From contig JAWLEN010000001.1 in the NCBI GenBank assembly GCA_041686095.1, positions 55,765 to 119,764 on the forward strand: a stretch of 64,000 nt of DNA. Direction: 5' to 3'. The notes beneath the pieces are model-generated. The model searched no databases. It worked only from the letters and a program-made list of their open reading frames with translations, and was not told the DNA's origin. This document shows positions 26,332 to 34,546 of the stretch, piece by piece. The stretch is from WJMT01 sp041686095 (GTDB taxonomy: Bacteria > Acidobacteriota > Aminicenantia > Aminicenantales > Aminicenantaceae). The position numbers and the translations under genes were made by a program. Positions within the stretch are counted from its first letter, which is position 1; each line of letters opens with the position of its first letter.

Positions 26332-26578
26332 TAAGCAGCTTAGAAGTATATTTAAAACCGTGATAGAGTTTATTTGACCGATAAGGTGAGAGGGCAAGGG
26401 ATTCGTCACCCGCTCGATTCCCCAGCGTGGAATCTCCCTCCCGTTCGGGCTTCGCTCTCCTCTAAAGAGGAACCATGCCCGCTCAGCCCTCAAGGGGATT
26501 CCTCATCCCTTGCCCTCTCACCTTTAATATAAATTATCTTTCACGTGTATTACGGTTTTAAATATACTCACTAGCTTA
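26332..26578 (+). repeat. Repeat family A, long copy (247 bp)
   Basis: Outer arms TAAGCAGCTTAGAAGTATAT and its partner ending AATATACTCACTAGCTTA pair over about 30 bp. The core is the same as in the 23474 copy and in the same orientation (ATTCGTCACCC left, CTCATCCCTTGCCC right). It fills the 348-bp gap between the divergent LOG and IMP cyclohydrolase genes. Confidence 0.85.
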
Positions 26579-26587
26579 AATTACTTT

Positions 26588-26616
26588 TTGACACTAAACC
26601 AGACCTATGATATTTA
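26588..26616 (+). promoter_or_regulatory. Promoter for the purine operon
   Basis: Perfect -35 TTGACA (26588-26593) and TATTTA (26611-26616) with 17-bp spacing, 22 nt upstream of the ATG at 26639, just outside the family A repeat. Confidence 0.5.
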
Positions 26617-26638
26617 ATACACAATTAAAATTTTCAAA

Positions 26639-27376
26639 ATGTCCTTTAAAAAAAACATATTAAGAAACATGACTTATCCCGGAAGGCTGATCATCCTGGG
26701 GAAAGATATAACAGATCAATATGTGGTCGTTGTCTATGCTATCACAGGCAGGTCTCCTTCGAGCCAAGCAAGGAAAATAGAGTACTCTTCAGGCCAAGCT
26801 CTAGTAAAACCCACAGATTCACAGGAGTTAAAAAAAGGAAACATTGAACTTCTCATTTATCCTGCTGTAAAAATAAAAGAAGGCATAGCGGTCAGTAATG
26901 GAAAACACACCCATGATATTTTCAAAAACATAAAAAATTCATCTCACCCTGTCAGAGTTCTGGCCCCTGCTTTAGAGTTATGGGATTATGAGCCAGATGC
27001 CCCAAATTTCACTCCCAGAATAAGCGGCTGTGTTCTCTCCGGAGAGAAAGCGGCTTTGTCCGTAATAAAAAGAGATGAAAATGGACGTTCATTAAGAAAT
27101 TATTATGAGTTTACCTTAACACCGGGAAAAGGAAAATTGATTTCAACATATACAGGGAAAAACAGGGATCCTCTCCCTTCATTCGATGGGGAGCCCCTAG
27201 ACATCAAGATTCACACTCAAAATGCTGATAAGACCGCTCAATATTTCTACAATTCATTAGAACCCAAAAAAAATCATGCAGACTTAAGAGTGGCTCTGGT
27301 GTGTGTTTTTTCCCAACCGCCAAAGTTTCATAAAAGCGATGTTTCCATAATAAACCGGCAGGAAAGGAGGGGATAA
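26639..27376 (+). CDS. purO: IMP cyclohydrolase, archaeal PurO type
   Basis: 245 residues. Matches the PurO/IMP_cyclohyd family rather than the PurH N-domain: TYPGRLIILGKDITDQYVVVVYAITGRSPSSQARKI at the start, VSNGKHTHDI in the middle, and ELWDYEPDAPNFTPRISGCV. PurO closes FAICAR to IMP, the last step of de novo purine synthesis. The internal ATG 26669 is an alternative start and fits the shorter archaeal proteins. It is followed after 3 bp by a stand-alone AICAR transformylase, so the two functions usually fused in bacterial PurH are separate here. Confidence 0.85.
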   Translation: MSFKKNILRNMTYPGRLIILGKDITDQYVVVVYAITGRSPSSQARKIEYSSGQALVKPTDSQELKKGNIELLIYPAVKIKEGIAVSNGKHTHDIFKNIKNSSHPVRVLAPALELWDYEPDAPNFTPRISGCVLSGEKAALSVIKRDENGRSLRNYYEFTLTPGKGKLISTYTGKNRDPLPSFDGEPLDIKIHTQNADKTAQYFYNSLEPKKNHADLRVALVCVFSQPPKFHKSDVSIINRQERRG

Positions 27377-27379
27377 AAG

Positions 27380-28459
27380 ATGGAAAAGTTAGATAAACAA
27401 ACCAGACAGCAGTATAGAAGAAAGGTGAAGGAAGAATTTCCAGAAAAAATAAACATGGGAAAAACAAGCTTTATAAAAAAAATTCCCATGAGATACGGAG
27501 AAAATCCTGGATACCCTGGTGCTTTTTATCAGGAACAGGGCGCCTCTGGTCCCAACATGGCAACTCTTGAGGTTCTTAAAGAGGGGTCTAAAGGGCTGAG
27601 TTATATAAATGTCGCTGATATGGATTTAGGTCAGAGGTTAGCGAGAAAACTTTCTTCTATCTATAAAGACAAAAAAATATGTGTTCTTATCAAACATGAG
27701 ATTCCTAGTGGAGTGGCCATAGGGGATAGTCCTGAAGAAGTATTTATCAAGTCATGGAAGTGTGATCCTTTATCCAATTTTGGAAGTGTTGATGTGTTTA
27801 ACTACACCATTACTGAAGAATTGGCTGAAATCATCGTTGAAAAAGGAAGAGTGGTTGAAGTCGTGTATGCGCCTGGCTATACAGAAAAAGCTTTGGAAGT
27901 GCTTTCAACCCGAAAACCCCTTAGAATAGTCAAAATGGGTTCTTCTTTACTTGAACCAAGCAGAGATAATGATTTGGAATTCAAAAGAGTGGCAGGGGGG
28001 CTTCTTGTCCAAAAGAGATTTGATTCACGAATAACATCCCCTGATAAAATTGATGTGGTTTCTAAAAGAACTCCCTCTTCAGATGAGATTGAAGCCGCTA
28101 TCTTCAACTGGAATGTAGCCTGTTTCACCAGATCTAATGCTGTTATCATTGGACAAAAAGACAAAGTCCATGGGATTGGTTCTGGCCAGAGAAGCCGAAT
28201 AGATGCGGCACAAGATGCCATCAAATTTTCTCGGAGAGGATATGGTCCTGAAAACTGCGTTATGGCCTCTGATGCATTCATGCCTTTTCCAGACGTTGTG
28301 GAACTGGCGGCTCAAAGCAATATAACTTCCATTATCTTTCCCCTGGGCTCAATAAGAGATAAAGAAGTGATTGAAAAAGCCGACGAATTGGGTCTATCCA
28401 TGGTAGCCACAAAAAGCCCCAGTCAAAATGATAGTGAACGATGTTTTCTGCACCGATAA
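27380..28459 (+). CDS. Stand-alone AICAR formyltransferase (PurH C-domain)
   Basis: 359 residues corresponding to the transformylase part of PurH with no MGS-like cyclohydrolase domain. Visible: MRYGENPGYPGAFY near 37-50, the catalytic Lys-His pair K105-H106 in VLIKHEIPSGVAIG, CFTRSNAVIIGQKDKVHGIGSGQRSRIDA and SDAFMPFPDVVELAAQ. It transfers formyl from 10-formyl-THF to AICAR; the product FAICAR is then cyclised by the upstream PurO-type enzyme. The usual asparagines after KH are replaced by Glu-Ile. The start has AAAGGAGGGG 6-9 bases upstream. Confidence 0.88.
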   Translation: MEKLDKQTRQQYRRKVKEEFPEKINMGKTSFIKKIPMRYGENPGYPGAFYQEQGASGPNMATLEVLKEGSKGLSYINVADMDLGQRLARKLSSIYKDKKICVLIKHEIPSGVAIGDSPEEVFIKSWKCDPLSNFGSVDVFNYTITEELAEIIVEKGRVVEVVYAPGYTEKALEVLSTRKPLRIVKMGSSLLEPSRDNDLEFKRVAGGLLVQKRFDSRITSPDKIDVVSKRTPSSDEIEAAIFNWNVACFTRSNAVIIGQKDKVHGIGSGQRSRIDAAQDAIKFSRRGYGPENCVMASDAFMPFPDVVELAAQSNITSIIFPLGSIRDKEVIEKADELGLSMVATKSPSQNDSERCFLHR

Positions 28460-28502
28460 GTGTGATAATAAACTTGACTTAGAAACCATTAAGTTTATAA
28501 TT

Positions 28503-28567
28503 TAGCCATTAATATAAATATATTATGAGGAAAAAAACCGCCATTTTTTTATGAATAGGTCAGGTTA
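28503..28567 (+). repeat. Repeat family B, fragment
   Basis: Right end is clear: CGCCATTTTTTTATGAATAG followed by GTCAGGTTA. The left end is degenerate (TTTAGCCATTAATAT). It lies between the AICAR transformylase and malic enzyme genes and ends about 60 bp before the latter's start. Confidence 0.55.
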
Positions 28568-28628
28568 GATATTATAATAATAAATAGAGGCATTATAGAT
28601 AAAACCTCTAAAGAAAAGGAGCAATAAA

Positions 28629-29981
28629 ATGAGTAAAGAAGTCACAGTTGAACAGCTCCTGGCAAAGGCTGAAGAGCCTTCAAAGGATGCAATGAGGTTA
28701 CACCCTTTTTATAAAGGGAAAATTATGGTTCTCCCTAAATGCAGAATAAGAGATTTCAATGATTTTGCAATTTGGTATACACCCGGAGTAGCCAGTCCTT
28801 GTAGAGAGATAGAAAAAGACATAGACAAAGTTTATGAATTGACAAATAAAGGAAATTTTGTCGCGGTCATATCAGATGGAACAAGAGTTTTGGGACTTGG
28901 GGATATTGGTCCTGAGGCAGGACTCCCGGTTATGGAAGGAAAAGCTCTGCTTTACAAATATTTAGGTGGAGTGGACGCTTTTCCCATAATGCTCGACACC
29001 AAAGACACTCAAACAATCATAAACACGGTAAAAGTTCTACAACCCACCTTTGGTGGAGTCAATCTTGAGGACATCTCCCATCCAAAATGCTTTGAGATAC
29101 TGGACACTCTTCGCGAAGAATGTCGAATTCCCATCTGGCATGATGACCAGCAGGGGACTGCTCTCGTCACAGTCGCAGGGCTTATAAATGCATTGAAAAT
29201 TGTTAAAAAGAATATTGAAGATATAAAAGTAGCCCTTATAGGTGCTGGAGCCGCCAATATAGCCATTGCTCGTCTTATTATTTCAGCAGGAGTGACCCCA
29301 GGAAATATCATTCAGGTAGACTCAAAAGGCATCCTCCATAAAGACCGCGAAGACAAAGAAACCTTAAAAGAGAAATATAAGGAGAAATGGCATATTTGTC
29401 AGACAACAAATGCCAAAGGGATTAAAGGTGACATTCCTGATGCCATGAAAGATGCGGATGTGCTTATTTCAGCATCAAAGCCCGGACCCGGTGTGATTAA
29501 AAAAGAATGGGTGGAACAAATGGCAGATGATGCCATTGTTTTTGCTGAAGCCAATCCTATTCCAGAAATATGGCCATGGGAAGCTAAAGAAGCAGGGGCC
29601 CGCATTGTGGCCACAGGAAGGTCAGATTTTCCAAATCAGGTGAATAATTCTCTCGGTTTTCCTGGGATATTCAGGGGAACTCTCGATGTGAGAGCCAAAA
29701 AAATCACAGATGAGATGTGCATTGTCGCAGCCAAGGAACTAGCACAGGTGGCAGAAGACAAAGGACTTAATGAAGATTACATCGTACCAAACATGGACCA
29801 ATGGGAAGTCTTCCCCAGAGAAGCAGTTAAAGTTGGCTCAAAAGCCATAGAACAGGGTGTGGCTAGAATAGATCTTCCTGAAGAGGAAAGATATAAAATG
29901 GCAGAAGAAACCATTAAAAAAGCAAGAGAAGAAGTGCAGCTGTTGATGAAAGAAAAATTTATCATCGATCCAGATAAATAA
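28629..29981 (+). CDS. NAD(P)-dependent malic enzyme
   Basis: Oxidatively decarboxylates malate to pyruvate. 450 residues, the short bacterial form without the phosphotransacetylase-like domain. Key segments are the catalytic Tyr in FAIWYTPGVASPCREI, SDGTRVLGLGDIGPEAGLPVMEGKALLYK with the catalytic Lys, the metal ligands in IWHDDQQGTA, and the dinucleotide fold VALIGAGAANIAIARL. AAAGGAG precedes the start. A strong terminator follows, so the gene ends its transcript. Cofactor preference cannot be read with certainty. Confidence 0.95.
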   Translation: MSKEVTVEQLLAKAEEPSKDAMRLHPFYKGKIMVLPKCRIRDFNDFAIWYTPGVASPCREIEKDIDKVYELTNKGNFVAVISDGTRVLGLGDIGPEAGLPVMEGKALLYKYLGGVDAFPIMLDTKDTQTIINTVKVLQPTFGGVNLEDISHPKCFEILDTLREECRIPIWHDDQQGTALVTVAGLINALKIVKKNIEDIKVALIGAGAANIAIARLIISAGVTPGNIIQVDSKGILHKDREDKETLKEKYKEKWHICQTTNAKGIKGDIPDAMKDADVLISASKPGPGVIKKEWVEQMADDAIVFAEANPIPEIWPWEAKEAGARIVATGRSDFPNQVNNSLGFPGIFRGTLDVRAKKITDEMCIVAAKELAQVAEDKGLNEDYIVPNMDQWEVFPREAVKVGSKAIEQGVARIDLPEEERYKMAEETIKKAREEVQLLMKEKFIIDPDK

Positions 29982-29999
29982 TATTCAGTGGAATTTTAA

Positions 30000-30027
30000 A
30001 AGGCCTGTTTTAAAGCAGGCCTTTTTT
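30000..30027 (+). terminator. Rho-independent terminator after malic enzyme
   Basis: Stem AAGGCCTG / CAGGCCTT with a TTTTAAAG loop followed by a run of T. It lies 19 bp past the malic enzyme stop and just before the dnaK promoter. Confidence 0.9.
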
Positions 30028-30051
30028 GTTTATAGCCATTCTATAAAAATA

Positions 30052-30081
30052 CTTGACATTATCTCACTCAAATATTATACT
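30052..30081 (+). promoter_or_regulatory. dnaK operon promoter with overlapping HAIR-like operator
   Basis: Perfect -35 TTGACA (30053-30058), 17-bp spacer, TATACT -10 (30076-30081). Overlapping the -35 and spacer is CTTGACA-N7-ACTCAAA (30052-30072), which matches the HspR operator HAIR (CTTGAGT-N7-ACTCAAG) at 11 of 14 positions with exact spacing. HspR is encoded two genes downstream, so this is very likely its autoregulatory site. Confidence 0.8.
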
Positions 30082-30125
30082 ATTTGCAGACTAAAATTAA
30101 TCAAATTGAAAATCGGAGGTTATAA

Positions 30126-32072
30126 ATGCCAAAAATTATAGGAATCGATTTAGGAACAACCAATTCAGTTGTTGCTGTCATGGAAGGAGATAAACCGGTC
30201 ATTATCTCTAATGAAGAAGGAGGCCGAACAACTCCATCTGTCATTGCCTTTAATGATAAAGGAGAAAGGCTGGTGGGACAAGTTGCCAAACGTCAGAGAG
30301 TCACAAATCCAGAAAATACCATTTATTCTGTGAAAAGATTTATGGGTCGAAGGTACAAAGAAGTATCTGAAGAAATCAAACAGGTTCCCTTTAAAGTTAC
30401 GGAAGCTAAAAACGGAGATGTTCGAATAGAGGCTATGGGTAAAAAATACGCCCCTCCAGAACTATCAGCTATGATATTGAGAAAACTAAAGAAATCAGCT
30501 GAAGATTATTTGGGTGAAAAAGTAGAAAAAGCGATCATCACGGTTCCTGCTTATTTCAATGATAGTCAAAGAAAAGCCACCAAAGATGCCGCTAAAATCG
30601 CTGGGTTAGATGCACACAGAATCATCAATGAGCCCACAGCAGCTGCCTTGGCTTATGGAATGGACAAGAAAAAAGACCAGACTATAGCTGTTTATGACTT
30701 TGGTGGAGGCACCTTTGATATATCAATCCTAGAAGTTGGTGAAGGTATTGTGGAAGTTAAAGCTACCAACGGAGACACCCATCTTGGTGGTGATGACATA
30801 GACCAGGTGGTGCAGGACTGGCTGGTAAAGGAGTTTAAAAAGGAATCAGGGATTGACCTGACCAAAGATAAAATGGCTCTTCAGAGACTCAAAGAAGCGG
30901 CTGAAAAGGCAAAAATGGAGCTTTCAAGCACTATGGAGACTGAAGTCAACTTGCCATTTATTACAGCTGACAGCTCGGGTCCAAAGCATTTGCTGATCAA
31001 ATTAACTCGCTCAAAACTCGAACAATTGATGGAGCCTATTGTTAAAAAGACTATAGATCCCTGCAGAATGGCCTTAGATGATGCAGACATAAAAGCTTCA
31101 GGTATCAATGAAGTGATCCTTGTGGGAGGTTCTACCCGAATTCCAAAGGTTCAGGAATTGGTCAAAGACCTATTTGGAAAAGAACCCCATAAAGGAGTAA
31201 ACCCTGATGAGGTTGTGGCTACAGGAGCCGCCATACAGGGAGCTGTGATGTCCGGAGATGTCAAAGATGTCCTTCTTTTGGATGTCACTCCACTGACCCT
31301 AGGAATAGAAACTCTGGGTGGAGTCTTCACCAAGATGATCCCTCGAAACACCACCATCCCTACCAAGAAAACAGAAATTTTCTCCACCGCATCAGATAAT
31401 CAGCCCAGTGTTGAAGTGAATGTTCTTCAAGGGGAAAGAGAGATGGCTAAAGATAACCGGAGTTTGGGAAGATTCCATCTTGACGGAATCCCTCCGGCTC
31501 CCAGAGGAGTTCCTAAAATAGAAGTGACTTTTGACATCAATGCTGACGGCATTCTCCATGTTTCTGCAAAGGATAAAGGAACAGGTAAAGAACAGGCCAT
31601 CACCATCACAGGACACAGCGGACTGGAGGAAGAAGAGGTAGATCGAATGGTGAAAGATGCAGAAAAACATTCTGAAGAAGACAAAAAAAGAAGAGAATTG
31701 ATTGACGTGAAAAACCAGGCAGATAATCTGGTCTATAATCTGGAAAAGACATTAAAGGAAAACAAAGATAAAATAGATCCCAAAGAAGCTTCCCAAATAC
31801 AAAGTGAGATTGAGAACACAAAATCAGCCATCGAAGGAGACAATGTGGAGCATATAAAGAAAGCTATGGAAAAACTTACCCAGGCTTCTCATAAAATCAC
31901 GGAGATGATGTACCAGCAGGCTTCTCAGCAGCAGACCCAAGGCGCTGGAACTCAAACAGGAGAAGCCTCAACACAACAAGGCAGTGAAGGACAAAAAAAA
32001 TCTGAAAAATCCGAAGAGGAAGAAGAAGTGATTGATGCCGAAGTGGTTGACGAAGAAGAAAAAGATAAATAA
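30126..32072 (+). CDS. dnaK: Molecular chaperone DnaK (Hsp70), full length
   Basis: 648 residues: nucleotide-binding domain (GIDLGTTNS at 5-13, AVYDFGGGTFDISIL, ILVGGSTRIPKVQ), linker VLLLDVTPLTLGIE, substrate-binding beta domain, complete helical lid, and a Gln/Thr-rich then acidic tail ending EEEKDK. GGAGGT is six bases before the ATG. First gene of dnaK-dnaJ-hspR-sigma-dnaC-like under a HAIR-type promoter. A second, shorter DnaK lies at 53243 with its own grpE and dnaJ; GrpE for this system is presumably shared, as none is in this operon. Confidence 0.98.
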   Translation: MPKIIGIDLGTTNSVVAVMEGDKPVIISNEEGGRTTPSVIAFNDKGERLVGQVAKRQRVTNPENTIYSVKRFMGRRYKEVSEEIKQVPFKVTEAKNGDVRIEAMGKKYAPPELSAMILRKLKKSAEDYLGEKVEKAIITVPAYFNDSQRKATKDAAKIAGLDAHRIINEPTAAALAYGMDKKKDQTIAVYDFGGGTFDISILEVGEGIVEVKATNGDTHLGGDDIDQVVQDWLVKEFKKESGIDLTKDKMALQRLKEAAEKAKMELSSTMETEVNLPFITADSSGPKHLLIKLTRSKLEQLMEPIVKKTIDPCRMALDDADIKASGINEVILVGGSTRIPKVQELVKDLFGKEPHKGVNPDEVVATGAAIQGAVMSGDVKDVLLLDVTPLTLGIETLGGVFTKMIPRNTTIPTKKTEIFSTASDNQPSVEVNVLQGEREMAKDNRSLGRFHLDGIPPAPRGVPKIEVTFDINADGILHVSAKDKGTGKEQAITITGHSGLEEEEVDRMVKDAEKHSEEDKKRRELIDVKNQADNLVYNLEKTLKENKDKIDPKEASQIQSEIENTKSAIEGDNVEHIKKAMEKLTQASHKITEMMYQQASQQQTQGAGTQTGEASTQQGSEGQKKSEKSEEEEEVIDAEVVDEEEKDK

Positions 32073-32102
32073 ATAATTAAATTTTATATAAATGAGAGAG
32101 GA

Positions 32103-32149
32103 GGGATTGCCCTTATTGAGTGTTTTTTAACACAAAAAAGGGTAATCCC
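32103..32149 (+). other. Hairpin between dnaK and dnaJ
   Basis: GGGATTGCCCTT and AAGGGTAATCCC form a 12-bp stem with one G-U pair; inside the loop is a second small stem GTGTT/AACAC. No T run follows, so it is not a classical terminator. It may stabilise or separate dnaK mRNA from the rest, lowering expression of the downstream genes. Confidence 0.6.
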
Positions 32150-32178
32150 AACTCAGAATAAATTATAAAGCATTTATC

Positions 32179-33282
32179 ATGTCTAAAGATTATTATAAAA
32201 TCATAGGAGTCGATAAAAAGGCTTCCACTCCTGATATAAAAAAAGCTTACCGTAAATTAGCTCGTAAATATCATCCGGATTTGAATCCTGGTGATAAATC
32301 AGCAGAAAATAAATTCAAAGACATCCAAGAAGCTTATTCTGTTCTTAAAGATCCTGAAAAAAGAAAGCAATATGATCAATACGGAGTGGTCGGTGACCAG
32401 GAAAGAACACAAAGGGCTTACCAACAAGATTTCACAGGATTCCAAGGATTTGATTTTTCAGGATATGGTTCGTCGTCCTTTCAGGACTTTTTTGAAAATA
32501 TCTTTGGTTCTTCCCAGAAACAAACCAGATTGAGACCAGAAAAAGGTGAAGATCTTCTTTATTCCATGAAGCTTGGATTCTTTGATGCTATAAACGGGAT
32601 CAAAACACGCATTAAGTTAAATCGGATGAAAGAATGTCCCTCTTGCGGGGGCATGGGAACCATGACCGGCACAGGAAGTCAAACCTGCCAAGTTTGTAGG
32701 GGAACCGGACACACCACTATGCAAAAAGGTTCCATGAGATTCCAAACCACTTGTCCTTCATGTGGAGGGAGTGGGGTTACAAAAGGAAAAGAATGCTCTC
32801 AATGTCACGGAACCGGTCAGGTCAGAGAATCTGAGTTCATTAGTGTCAAAATACCTGCTGGAGTCAATACAGGATCAAAAGTAAGGATCGCAGGAAAAGG
32901 GAATGCAGGAAAAAGAGGAGGTCCTCCCGGAGATCTTTTTATCACCATTGAAGTGGAGGCCCATCCTTTCTTTAAAAGAGAAGGATCAAATATATATGTC
33001 AAAGTCCCGATCACTGTACCAGAAGCAACTCTTGGAGCCAAAATCCCAGTTCCCACAATTAATGGAAAAAGCACCATAAAAATACCCCCAGGAACAAAAT
33101 CAGGACAAAAATTTAGGCTGCAAGGAAAGGGTTCTCCTAAAATAGGGCAAAAAAGCAATGGAGATCAATTTGTGGAAGTCACCATTGTTCCTCCGCCTTT
33201 TAACGATGAAAAAATTAGGAGCCTTATGAAAGAGCTCGAAAAAACCTCTGATCAAAATCCAAGGAAAAGACTAGGGGTATGA
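32179..33282 (+). CDS. dnaJ: Co-chaperone DnaJ
   Basis: 367 residues. J domain with HPD in YHPDLNPGDKSAE, a Gly/Phe-rich stretch (GFQGFDFSGYGSSSFQDFFENIFG), four zinc-binding repeats (CPSCGG, CQVCRG, CPSCGG, CSQCHG) and the C-terminal peptide-binding domains. There is no ribosome site before the ATG. The stop is 1 bp from the hspR start. A second full DnaJ is at 54828. Confidence 0.96.
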   Translation: MSKDYYKIIGVDKKASTPDIKKAYRKLARKYHPDLNPGDKSAENKFKDIQEAYSVLKDPEKRKQYDQYGVVGDQERTQRAYQQDFTGFQGFDFSGYGSSSFQDFFENIFGSSQKQTRLRPEKGEDLLYSMKLGFFDAINGIKTRIKLNRMKECPSCGGMGTMTGTGSQTCQVCRGTGHTTMQKGSMRFQTTCPSCGGSGVTKGKECSQCHGTGQVRESEFISVKIPAGVNTGSKVRIAGKGNAGKRGGPPGDLFITIEVEAHPFFKREGSNIYVKVPITVPEATLGAKIPVPTINGKSTIKIPPGTKSGQKFRLQGKGSPKIGQKSNGDQFVEVTIVPPPFNDEKIRSLMKELEKTSDQNPRKRLGV

Positions 33283-33283
33283 A

Positions 33284-33697
33284 ATGGCAAAAAATACGAA
33301 AGAAAAAAATAAGTATTATCACATAAGTACTGTGGCTAATATTTATGATGTTCATCCCCAGACACTGAGACTTTATGAAAGAGAAGGGCTTCTAAAGCCC
33401 TCAAGAAGCAAAGGAAATACTAGACTGTATTCAGAAGAAGACTTAGAGCAGCTCGAATTTATTCTTAATTTGACCAGAGATCTAGGTGTTAATCTAGCTG
33501 GGGTGGAAGTGGCAATGAACATGAAAAAAAAGATGGAAAAAATTGAACAAGAAGTGAATCAATTCCTTAATTACATTAGAGCGGAATTTTTTGAAGGAAA
33601 GGAAGAAGAATTTGAGAATAAAAAAGATTCCTTAGTCAGACTCAATCCCACAAAGATAATCAAAATAGAAAGAAAAGAAACAAACAACCATAAATAA
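33284..33697 (+). CDS. hspR: MerR-family heat-shock repressor HspR
   Basis: 137 residues: N-terminal MerR winged helix (YHISTVANIYDVHPQTLRLYEREGLLKPSRSKGNTRLYSEEDLEQLEFI) followed by a short coiled coil instead of a ligand domain, as in HspR. The gene follows dnaJ by 1 bp, the classic dnaK-dnaJ-hspR order, and the operon promoter carries a HAIR-like site. HspR is known to use DnaK as co-repressor, which would close a feedback loop. The final basic segment is longer than needed for the core fold. Confidence 0.92.
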   Translation: MAKNTKEKNKYYHISTVANIYDVHPQTLRLYEREGLLKPSRSKGNTRLYSEEDLEQLEFILNLTRDLGVNLAGVEVAMNMKKKMEKIEQEVNQFLNYIRAEFFEGKEEEFENKKDSLVRLNPTKIIKIERKETNNHK

Positions 33698-34546
33698 ATG
33701 AAAAAGAAATTTCCAAGACAGTATCAATCAAAAAACCTAAAACTTTACTTAAAACAGATTTCTGAATTTTCTCCCCTTGACCAAAAGGAAGAAAAAAGAC
33801 TGGGCCGGCGCATACAAAAAGGAGACCAGGCTGCTTTGAAAAAACTAATCGAGGCTAACTTGAAATTTGTGGTCTCTTATGTAAAAAAATATAAAGGGAT
33901 GGGATTAAGTATGCTGGATTTGATCAATGAAGGAAACATAGGGCTTATAGAAGCAGCAAAGAGATATGATCCCACTAAAAACGTTAAGTTTATTTCCTAT
34001 GCAGTTTGGTGGATTAGACAGGCTATCTTTAACGCGCTAACTCGAAATTCGAGAATTTATCATATTCCCCAAAAACTCTCTGACCAGGTCTCAGAAATGA
34101 AAAAAGTGCGATCTAGATTAAAAAAAGACCTGGGCCGAAATCCAACCAGGGAAGAAGTGGCCGGAGCAATGAATATAAACGTACCGGATGTGGAAGACCT
34201 TGAAATCTTAGAAGAAAAAAACCTGTCGCTGAGTGATAAATACTATGATGAGGAAATAGAGTTAGGTGATAAGATAGAGGATGAAATATCCCCATCTGTA
34301 GAATATCTGATTATTAAAAACGCAATCCAAGAGCAGATAAGGGAGGTACTGGAAGAACTGGATGAAAAAGAAGCTTTTGTGCTAAAATTAAGATTCGGAC
34401 TCGATGACAATAGGCCAAAAACGCTACAGGAAATCGGCGATGCACTCCATCTCACCAGGGAGAGAATAAGGCAAATAGAAGAAAAAGCAAAACGGAAATT
34501 GTCTAAATCACATACCATGCAACAACTTAGAGGATATTTAAACTAA
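33698..34546 (+). CDS. RNA polymerase sigma factor, RpoD/RpoS family
   Basis: 282 residues with regions 1.2 (LKLYLKQISEFSPLDQKEEKRLGRRI), 2 (NLKFVVSYVKKYKGMGLSMLDLINEGNIGLIEAAKRYDPTKNVKFISYAVWWIRQAI), 3 and 4 (TLQEIGDALHLTRERIRQIEEKAKRKL). Region 1.1 and the non-conserved insert of primary RpoD are absent, as in group 2 factors, though some phyla use such short proteins as the main sigma. The ATG follows the hspR TAA with no gap, so translation is coupled. Being under HspR control would link sigma abundance to protein stress (inference). Confidence 0.9.
   Translation: MKKKFPRQYQSKNLKLYLKQISEFSPLDQKEEKRLGRRIQKGDQAALKKLIEANLKFVVSYVKKYKGMGLSMLDLINEGNIGLIEAAKRYDPTKNVKFISYAVWWIRQAIFNALTRNSRIYHIPQKLSDQVSEMKKVRSRLKKDLGRNPTREEVAGAMNINVPDVEDLEILEEKNLSLSDKYYDEEIELGDKIEDEISPSVEYLIIKNAIQEQIREVLEELDEKEAFVLKLRFGLDDNRPKTLQEIGDALHLTRERIRQIEEKAKRKLSKSHTMQQLRGYLN

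Noticed and set aside
32101..32149. dnaK-dnaJ hairpin as a rho-independent terminator
   Set aside because: The stem is strong but is not followed by a T run, and the genes form a classic operon.
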